This document shows, one piece after another, positions 18,201 to 24,701 of a DNA stretch of 64,000 nucleotides. The stretch is from Terriglobia bacterium (GTDB lineage: Bacteria; Acidobacteriota; Terriglobia; JAIQFV01). The notes under the pieces are model-generated. The model did not search any database. It saw nothing but the letters and a program-made list of their open reading frames with translations, and was not told the DNA's origin. Position numbers and translations under genes: made by a program. The stretch is from positions 1 through 64,000 of the forward strand of contig JAIQFV010000012.1 of the NCBI GenBank assembly GCA_020073085.1, in the 5' to 3' direction. Position 1 is the stretch's first letter, and each line of letters begins with the position of its first letter.

Positions 18201-20253
18201 CAATACAGTCCCCGCCACTCAGGCGGTCACGGTGGCGAACGAAATCCTGGGATCGGGCAACGGGATGCCGAAACAGTCCCTGCGCCTGAGCCGCTCGCCG
18301 GTCTTGACCGGCCAGCAAATCCTCGTACGAGAGACCGAACCGCCGTCAGATTTGGAAGGTGCGATGATAGAAGCGGAGGAAGGGAGCGACGCGATTCAGT
18401 CGCGTTTTAACGCCGCCACGGGCTCCCAGGAAACCTGGGTGCGCTGGCACGAGGTGGACAACTTTTTATCCTCTGGGCCGCAGAACCGCCACTATACGCT
18501 TGACCATGCCAGCGGGCTGCTTACGTTTGGCGATGGCGTTCACGGCCTCATTCCGCCGCGCGATACCAACAACCTCAATGCGACCTACCGCACGGGAGGA
18601 GGAAATTCGGGAAATCTGCCTTCTTTCGCCATCGCACAGATCAAGTCCCCTCTGCCCGGCGTGGCGGGGGTGACCAATCCCATCGCCGCCGATGGCGGAG
18701 CCGACGCGGAGACGATCCCGATGGCGGAAGAGCGCGGACCGCAAACTCTCAGGCACCGCTACCGGGCACTTTCCCCTGCCGACCTGGAATGGTTGGCGCG
18801 GGAAGCGGCCGGCACGCGCGTTGCCCGCTCCAAGTGCCTTCCCAATGTCAATCGCGATCTCGTCTTCGAACCGGGGTGGGTGACGCTTCTCATCGTTCCA
18901 TCCGGCGCCGGATCAAAACTATCTCCGGGGTCGGAGCTCATCCGTGAGGTTGAGACCTACATCGCCGCGCGCGCCTTTGCGGGGCTGGCGCTGCAGACGC
19001 CCACGCGCGTGAACGTCATCGGGCCCGGCTACATCGAGGTGCGATTCATCGCGGAAGTGGTGCCGCAAGACCTTGAGGAAACAGAGTCGGTCAAGCAGAA
19101 CGTTCTGACCGCGCTGACCGCCTTCCTGCACCCCTTGACGGGCGGGCTGGGTGGAACCGGGTGGAAGTTCGGTCGCGACGTTTACGCATCCGAGGTTTAC
19201 AAGGTCATCGAGGACTTGCCCGGCGTCAGCCATGTTCAGAATCTCCAACTGTCTCCCAACGTCACGCAGCATCGCTTGAACTTCCTTTCTCCGCTGACCG
19301 CGGACCGTGACTTGCCCGAAGGCAGTGCCGTGATGGCTCCGAGCCGTCGCAAAGCGGCCTTGCTCGCCGAGGCCATTGCTGCCGGCTCTCCCATGAACCG
19401 GATCGCTGTCAAAGGTTTTAAAGAGGGCGACCGCCTCAGCAAGATCCAGGACCTCACGGTGCAGTCCGTTTCCGGCGAGAAGATCACTGTCGACTCTTTT
19501 TCCGGCGACGGGGTTGGATTCCCGCGCGGCAGTCTCCTGACGTCCTTTGACAACCTCTGGCGCACTCGACTGGCTCAGGGCATCCCGCGGAATGACACAG
19601 TCTCTCAGGTTTTCGTGGAAGATACGGAGTTTGCGTCTCGGTTGAATCCCGGCGATGTGCTCACGGTCTTTTATCCCTTTCCGATGACAGTGACCTCCTT
19701 GGCAGAAGATCTCCTGCCGCTGACCGTGCAGTCCGTGTCCGCAAACACAGTGACCGTCGCCGCTTTCAACACCGGCGCTGCAGGCTTGGACCCCGGGACT
19801 CTGGTGTCAACTAGTGATGGGGGAATGCAAACCCTCCTGGAACAGGGCATACCGCCCTACCAGAGCGGGATCACGCAGATTATGGTTCACGATCCGATGT
19901 TCGCCGCTTTATTGCAGTCCGGCGACTCGATCGATGTGCATCTGGCATCGCAGACCCTGGCCATTCAACCTTACATGACGGAACTCCCCTTTGCTGCAGG
20001 GACCGTCCTTGCCACAATGGACAATCGGGTGCGGTCGCCCTTGTTGACCGAAATTCCGGCTGATCAACCAGTAACCTCTATCACGCTGGGCGACTGGGGG
20101 AGCGAGGATGTCTTGCTTTGGCGCCGTGACGCTCCCGGTGACCAGCAGAGAGCGACCATCCAATTCGTCGAGCCGGTGATCGACCTTGTCTACCTCGACG
20201 ACAACTTTCTTGTCTATTCGGGAAAGCACACGATCACGATGGTGGGCCCTTAG
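15265..20253 (+). CDS. Giant baseplate assembly protein (Afp11/Pvc11, gpJ-like)
   Basis: This 1662-residue protein matches putative baseplate assembly proteins of eCIS and phage J type. The middle part has the signature QNRHYTLDHASGLLTFGDGV (about 1072-1092), then the J-like core LRHRYRALSPADLEWLAREA and a conserved GGTGWKFGRDVYASEVYKVI (about 1295-1315). It is much longer than a minimal gpJ. The N-terminal half holds repeated beta-rich modules, each with a WEY- or WEF-type strand. A C-terminal extension contains two similar blocks, at about 1397-1470 and 1486-1560, both starting LTVQSVS. The extensions could decorate the baseplate. Confidence 0.9.
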   Translation: MALRGPLLDGRSLQDILNRLQQLTSAQVPEWTPPPEGDAGTMLQRIYARLLELALQRLNAVPEKNLLAFLDATGVSLIPPSPARAPLTFSLAAGTPPTRVPKGIQAGTQPSGQLPATIFETDDDLTVLPAQLTMGLTLDPVWDRFADLTATMAGQYAAGFTPFVGTDALPHILYLGDEALFEFTRPAMITLNANWQSGQSSSQVAKFFQQLSYRYQTQGQTQTLSAPPVVNVSGTAVQVSFPLADPVDLETIGRIGLAQSLASRWVQLVLTTPFPDAWVAHDLRLSSLALTISNAQPFLPDLAFANSAPLDVTKDFLPFSAVPKVGDAFYIGSREAFAKPNSTVTLNVNLKPADPPVLAWEYWDSDANAWTGLPRSSLTDTTGGNTINLTRSGTISMLVPAAVPKRGPTGGAAAWSNLYLRVRLTSGRYRGSPRITKFQFVDSSALKLAAKAGEVKIAVANPSLAAQGQVLLVEQEPVMVTGGSGMTLNVTPALLNDHAAGAKVQVRAIQPLTTLSLAVDSSGNSAPLIKVTSALGINANDVLLLDDEFAPEFVTVKSVTDANTVVLQTMTRFSHAANVSVSRVAPLSLFGFADDDWVDFSEPFTPFGINPGPGDMFNFETFAGFFATMVAFSLEATDTGTTSTPMATGVQFRDHAKLDLSSSPKMSLGSIVGTKIGTGGIVVGINTNPFIVFPVSINPLMRININVALDMILPPIELQWEFLGANGWQSFTPTDNSNNLRNEGLSTIVLPPTAPVQAEVNGQKSYWVRVRITSGDYGIPVDYVAVDPSDPSKGFQVNPGTGNVDPPVITDLSLNYQAQRGPTLVTQNSFLFADQTSQAGTGFVPFVAAPDLIPQIYADPEPAFYLAFDAMFPEQPVRLYVSTTPRAFAGSVVKETRAAPLPSSQLPPLRWEYFNGTAWRQLTVIDLTNNFTESGSIEFLTPPDIALLAKFDLVPSYWIRARSSQNDPLLTQHLLGVFLNTVPATQAVTVANEILGSGNGMPKQSLRLSRSPVLTGQQILVRETEPPSDLEGAMIEAEEGSDAIQSRFNAATGSQETWVRWHEVDNFLSSGPQNRHYTLDHASGLLTFGDGVHGLIPPRDTNNLNATYRTGGGNSGNLPSFAIAQIKSPLPGVAGVTNPIAADGGADAETIPMAEERGPQTLRHRYRALSPADLEWLAREAAGTRVARSKCLPNVNRDLVFEPGWVTLLIVPSGAGSKLSPGSELIREVETYIAARAFAGLALQTPTRVNVIGPGYIEVRFIAEVVPQDLEETESVKQNVLTALTAFLHPLTGGLGGTGWKFGRDVYASEVYKVIEDLPGVSHVQNLQLSPNVTQHRLNFLSPLTADRDLPEGSAVMAPSRRKAALLAEAIAAGSPMNRIAVKGFKEGDRLSKIQDLTVQSVSGEKITVDSFSGDGVGFPRGSLLTSFDNLWRTRLAQGIPRNDTVSQVFVEDTEFASRLNPGDVLTVFYPFPMTVTSLAEDLLPLTVQSVSANTVTVAAFNTGAAGLDPGTLVSTSDGGMQTLLEQGIPPYQSGITQIMVHDPMFAALLQSGDSIDVHLASQTLAIQPYMTELPFAAGTVLATMDNRVRSPLLTEIPADQPVTSITLGDWGSEDVLLWRRDAPGDQQRATIQFVEPVIDLVYLDDNFLVYSGKHTITMVGP

Positions 20254-20340
20254 CCTTACGGCCCCATCCTGGACGGTTTGACCACTTTCTGCAGCATTCA
20301 ACATAGAGGGAAGCATCATTTAGAGATCGGAACAAAGGCC

Positions 20341-21216
20341 ATGCCACTATCCCTGCTGAACCTGGACGACCGCAATTTTGAACAATTGACCGCCGCTGCG
20401 CAGGCGTTGATCCCGAAGAATTTCCCCGGGTGGACGGATTTCAACCCCTCTGATCCCGGAATCACCTTGCTTGAGCTCTTTGCCTTTCTGACTGAAGCCC
20501 AGGTGTACCAGATCAACCGGGTACCGGAGCGAAGCCTCGAGCGATTTGCAGGCTTGGTCGGCGTGATGCGATCGCCTGGCGAACCCATTGAGGGGACTTT
20601 GCGCCGCGTGATCGCCGCTCTAAACGTTGAGGATCGCGCCATTACGGAAGCGGAATTTGAGCAGTTGGCGATCGAAGCTGTCCCGGGCACTGTCGCCCGG
20701 GCCAAAGCAGTCATCGTGGTGGTCAATACGCCGGATGTCTTCCCGGACGAACAATTCGTCGACATCGTTCTCGTACCCAACGCGCCCGATGTTTCGGCGC
20801 CTCTGCCTGATGATGCGCTGCGTCAACAGGTTTTTGATTTCCTTCAGCCGCGACGGTTAATCACGACGCGGGTGCGCGTCGTTCAACCCCAATACACGGA
20901 TGTTGCCATTGCTTTGACGGTCGTCCGCGATCCCATCCGCCGGCTGGACCGGACGGTGGTGCAGAACAACGTGGAACACGCGGTCCGTACCTTCCTTGGC
21001 CCGCTGGGTGGAGGGATCGACGGCTTGGGATGGGAGTTTGGACGTGCGGTGTATCGTTCCGAGCTCAGCCAACTGATCGAAGGGATCGACGGCGTGGACC
21101 ACATCAAACAATTGCTCTTAAACGGAAATGAGGATCTCAACGAAGCGCGCCTCTCTTCCGCCGCCTCATTGGTCAACCTCGCCACGCTAGGCGTCACCGT
21201 TGTGGATGGAGAATAG
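20341..21216 (+). CDS. Second J-like baseplate wedge protein
   Basis: From ATG 20341 the protein has 291 residues. It opens PLSLLNLDDRNFEQLTAAAQ and continues FNPSDPGITLLELFAFLTEA, the start seen in eCIS and phage baseplate J proteins. Its C terminus GWEFGRAVYRSELSQLIEGI repeats a motif of the giant upstream protein. The two are therefore paralogues, one long and one short. The last codon abuts the next start at 21217, so co-translation is likely. Confidence 0.88.
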   Translation: MPLSLLNLDDRNFEQLTAAAQALIPKNFPGWTDFNPSDPGITLLELFAFLTEAQVYQINRVPERSLERFAGLVGVMRSPGEPIEGTLRRVIAALNVEDRAITEAEFEQLAIEAVPGTVARAKAVIVVVNTPDVFPDEQFVDIVLVPNAPDVSAPLPDDALRQQVFDFLQPRRLITTRVRVVQPQYTDVAIALTVVRDPIRRLDRTVVQNNVEHAVRTFLGPLGGGIDGLGWEFGRAVYRSELSQLIEGIDGVDHIKQLLLNGNEDLNEARLSSAASLVNLATLGVTVVDGE

Positions 21217-22014
21217 ATGGCAAATAACACGCGTCCCCTTCAATTCCGCGAATACCTCCCGGCCGTGTTCCGCTCGGACGAGGTGAACGGTGTCAGCTTT
21301 TTGAGCCGGTTTCTCCAGAGTTTTGAAATCCTGTTTGAGGAATTGGAGGGAGCGGTTGAGGGAACGCCGGACCTGAGCAGCGGCGGCATCCCGGATTTGT
21401 TCAGTCCGGACACGACCCCTCCACCGGAATTTGCGCATCGTCCGCAGCCGGACTTGGATTACCTGAATTATCTGGCCGGCTGGCTGGCGTTGCCGCTTCG
21501 CATGGAAAAGCCGATCGCGTTCAACCGCGCCTTCTTCAAGCTGGCAATCCCGCTTTATGGCCAGCGTGGCACCCGGGCGGCTATGGAGGGATTGCTGCGC
21601 GGGTGGCTCAAAGGCGATCTGCTCGAGGTCACTCCGCCGTTGAGCCTGTTGACGGATCTGACCCGAAACCACACGGATATCGATGCCATTTTTCAACTCG
21701 GCGTGAGCGCGCAGGTGGGGGTGAACACCGTGTTGGGTGAAGGCGCCCCTTTTTATTTTGCTGTGGACCTGGTCACGGACCCGGCGGTCAGTGCGCTGCA
21801 CAATCCGGATGGATTGGCGGCCTTGCAGCAGGCGGCGCGGTCGTTGCTCGATTCGGAAAAACCGGCGTACACCTACTATCAACTGCGGGTTCGGGCACAG
21901 ACCATGCAGCTGGCCCCGGCGCCAGGCGCGGAAGTCCAAGGCGAGGTTTATGCCCAGACCGGTGAAACGACACTGCTGTGGGATCTGCCGTGGATATTTG
22001 ACAGTGACTGTTGA
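21217..22014 (+). CDS. gpI-like phage tail / baseplate protein (Afp12-like)
   Basis: The 265-residue protein reads YLPAVFRSDEVNGVSFLSRF, then LDYLNYLAGWLALPLRMEKP and GTRAAMEGLLRGWLKG. This matches the phage tail protein I family of eCIS clusters, which forms part of the wedge and supports the fibre. Its start follows the preceding stop with no gap. The fibre gene lies 45 bp downstream, as is usual for this gene order. Confidence 0.88.
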   Translation: MANNTRPLQFREYLPAVFRSDEVNGVSFLSRFLQSFEILFEELEGAVEGTPDLSSGGIPDLFSPDTTPPPEFAHRPQPDLDYLNYLAGWLALPLRMEKPIAFNRAFFKLAIPLYGQRGTRAAMEGLLRGWLKGDLLEVTPPLSLLTDLTRNHTDIDAIFQLGVSAQVGVNTVLGEGAPFYFAVDLVTDPAVSALHNPDGLAALQQAARSLLDSEKPAYTYYQLRVRAQTMQLAPAPGAEVQGEVYAQTGETTLLWDLPWIFDSDC

Positions 22015-22059
22015 TCCCGCTGCACCTTCAAGCTTTCAAAGGGAAATGGAGGAAGCCCC

Positions 22060-24243
22060 ATGGATGATGTCAACAAGCGAATGAATTTTTTCGACCGGCA
22101 GTTTCTGCGAGCGAGCGATTTTCAGGCCGAACAGTCTTACCACCTCGACCGACGCACGCGGCACAACCGCCTGCTGCACACACCGGGTGTTGCTGAGGGC
22201 CTGGAAGTGCTGGGTGACGTGGGCTCAACGACGGTAACGGTGAAGCCGGGAACCGCGCTCGACGCCCAGGGACATGAGATCGTTTTGTTGAGGCAACTCA
22301 CCCTGAACTTGCCCGCGGGACCTGCCCAGGTGGGCGTCTATATTGCGTACACGGAGGCGCCCGATACTCCGAGTACCGATCCCGGCGTGACAGGAAGTAC
22401 ACGCGTCACAGAAAGCCCGGTCCTCGCACAGGTGCCCCCCGACCCGCAGCCTGCGAACGGAGTGCTGCTCGCCAACCTTTCTATGAACAACGGACAATTG
22501 ACGGTCCAACCGGACATCACGGTCCGTACCCGGGCGGGAACGATCATCGGTGATGACTTCTCCGTCCGCAGCTTAACGCTCAAGTCCACCACCGCCCCTC
22601 CGAATCAATGGCCCAAGCTGAGCTGCAGCCAGGCCAATTTGCTCATTACCGGAGGAGGCAACGTGGGTATTGGAACCACAACGCCCTCCGGACACATGCT
22701 CGATGTCGCCTCCACCGCCGGGGCTTCCGGAAACAGCGCCGTTCGGGCGCTTTTCCCTGCGGGCGGAGGGCTTGCGGGGACCGAATTTGCCGCGCTGGCG
22801 CATCGGGATGGGGAATGGAAGGCGGTCTACGCCAAAGCCGGATCCGGCGGCGCCATCGCCCTGTACACGGATGGAGAAGTCGATCTGATGAACGGCAATG
22901 TCGGTGTTGGGACGGCATCGCCGGTGCGCCGGTTACAGGTCGGGGCCGATGTGGGCGGCATTGGGTTGGATCCCTCCGATGCGAGTCCCAATGCGGGGTA
23001 CGTCCGGTTCGGGGACAACACGGGGTGGAAATTGCACTTCGGCCGCTCGCGTGAAAGTTCAGGCGGGGGGCTGAACGCCGGCACAAATGGCATTCTCATG
23101 ACGCTCCAGGATAATGGCAATCTCGGCGTGGGAACGTCGAACCCTCAGACCCGGCTGCAGATCAAATCCCTGACATCGATTAACGAAGGCCCCACGGCTG
23201 CGGGCGCCTGGGCGAATCTCGGCTCCAATGCCTTTTTTGACGGCGCATGGAAAAGAATCGATGCGACGAAGCCCGCCGTGAACCTCCATATGAATGGGGA
23301 TGACTCAGCAGGACAGGAATTTCGCTTCTTGCGAATTGAGGCGGATGGGACCCGGTTAAGGAACCTCGCGGTCCTGGGGAGTCAGACGAGCTATATCACG
23401 GAAAGCAACGTGGGGATCGGAACCGCAGCGCCCGGGTTCAAATTGGACGTCACCGACCGGATTCGCTTGAGACAGGGCCCCAGCGGCACCGCAGGAATCT
23501 GGTTCTTTCAGACCGCCGCGAACCGGGACCAGGCTTTTGTCGGCATGGCCACCGACACCGGTATCGGATTTTACGGGGTGAACATGAGTTCCTGGGGATT
23601 GGTCATGGACACCACCACCGGAAACGTGTCAGTCCGCGGCTCCATCGCTGCCGGTGGCGGCAAGGGCGGTTACATCATGGATCAGTTCGTAAACAACCTG
23701 GGAGACACCCTGGAACAGGGCGATGTCGTCGTCATCGCCGGGGATCAGCCTTCCCATAGTTATGGGGCGAACAACAATATCCCTGTCCCTGAGGTGGATC
23801 TTGCCCAGCATACCGGGGACACGCGCGTTTGCGGGATTGTGGGTGAGGTCTATGGGGAATTCAGAACCAAGGCGGACGAAGATTCTGATTCCGACGCGAA
23901 GGCCCCCAAGCCGAAAAAAGGCAAATCGACAAAACCGGGCGAGGGATCCCTCGCAGAACGCCGGCATGCCTTTACGTCGGCAGAAATGGCGTCCCGCGAC
24001 TCCACGAAGATCGAACGGGGACAAATCGGCTGGATGGTCACGCTGGGCGCCTTCGCCCACTGCAAGGTCGACGCTGACATTGCACCCATCAAAGTGGGCG
24101 ACCTCTTAACCACCAGCCCCACCAAGGGGCATGCCCAGAAGGTCACGGAGTCCGGCAAAGCGACCGGCGCTATCCTCGGCAAGGCTCTCGCCTCGTTGAA
24201 GAAAGGGAAAGGAAAAATCCCGGTCATGGTCATGCTCCAGTAA
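22060..24243 (+). CDS. eCIS tail fibre with VGIGT repeats
   Basis: The 727-residue protein has an N-terminal attachment part (about 1-170): MNFFDRQFLRASDFQAEQSY and HNRLLHTPGVAEGLEV, shared by eCIS baseplate-linked proteins. From about 200 to 480 it carries at least four fibre repeats: NVGIGTTTPSGHMLDV, NVGVGTASPVRRLQV, NLGVGTSNPQTRLQIKS and NVGIGTAAPGFKLDV. A C-terminal domain follows (about 525-727), interrupted by a Lys/Pro/Asp-rich linker at about 605-635. The last part resembles self-trimming fibre ends in general layout; no catalytic site was assigned. It should determine target binding. Confidence 0.82.
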   Translation: MDDVNKRMNFFDRQFLRASDFQAEQSYHLDRRTRHNRLLHTPGVAEGLEVLGDVGSTTVTVKPGTALDAQGHEIVLLRQLTLNLPAGPAQVGVYIAYTEAPDTPSTDPGVTGSTRVTESPVLAQVPPDPQPANGVLLANLSMNNGQLTVQPDITVRTRAGTIIGDDFSVRSLTLKSTTAPPNQWPKLSCSQANLLITGGGNVGIGTTTPSGHMLDVASTAGASGNSAVRALFPAGGGLAGTEFAALAHRDGEWKAVYAKAGSGGAIALYTDGEVDLMNGNVGVGTASPVRRLQVGADVGGIGLDPSDASPNAGYVRFGDNTGWKLHFGRSRESSGGGLNAGTNGILMTLQDNGNLGVGTSNPQTRLQIKSLTSINEGPTAAGAWANLGSNAFFDGAWKRIDATKPAVNLHMNGDDSAGQEFRFLRIEADGTRLRNLAVLGSQTSYITESNVGIGTAAPGFKLDVTDRIRLRQGPSGTAGIWFFQTAANRDQAFVGMATDTGIGFYGVNMSSWGLVMDTTTGNVSVRGSIAAGGGKGGYIMDQFVNNLGDTLEQGDVVVIAGDQPSHSYGANNNIPVPEVDLAQHTGDTRVCGIVGEVYGEFRTKADEDSDSDAKAPKPKKGKSTKPGEGSLAERRHAFTSAEMASRDSTKIERGQIGWMVTLGAFAHCKVDADIAPIKVGDLLTTSPTKGHAQKVTESGKATGAILGKALASLKKGKGKIPVMVMLQ

Positions 24244-24314
24244 TTTCGCTTCGTGAGAGAGGTTGAGGAAGGTCCACTCCATCAGAGTCTTTCATCCTAA
24301 GAAAGGGATATTCC

Positions 24315-24524
24315 ATGAGAGAACAATTGCAAATGCGCTTGGAGATGTTGAAAAAGGAATTTGAAACCGGACAGTCGAAACTTCGAGAACTGGAAAACCA
24401 GGCGGCGATTTATCGTGAAACACTGTTAAGAATTAGTGGGGCGATTCAAGTACTGGAGGAACTGGCCGCCGAAAGCGGGACGAGAGAAGAGGACAACGTC
24501 CGCGAGATGGAGCGAGTTTCTTGA
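24315..24524 (+). CDS. Small coiled-coil protein of the eCIS cluster
   Basis: This 69-residue protein is almost wholly helical and charged (QMRLEMLKKEFETGQSKLRE), with hydrophobic residues in heptad spacing. An AAAGGGA ribosome site lies before the ATG. It sits between the fibre and the putative effector. A role as chaperone, scaffold or adaptor for the cargo is possible, but nothing in the sequence proves it. Confidence 0.6.
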   Translation: MREQLQMRLEMLKKEFETGQSKLRELENQAAIYRETLLRISGAIQVLEELAAESGTREEDNVREMERVS

Positions 24525-24701
24525 CCAGTCCTGCAATGAAGTGAGGATCCTATCGCCGTCAGCCTCCTTTAATGTCTGCCCTGGAGCGGTCCGCCATCAC
24601 ATCCCAGGGGCATTGCGGCTTCCCAGCATAAGCCGTTCATCGGTGGGGCCTCCGCCGCATGCAGCAATGGGCCGAACGGCGTAATCCGGGGATTCCGTTC
24701 T

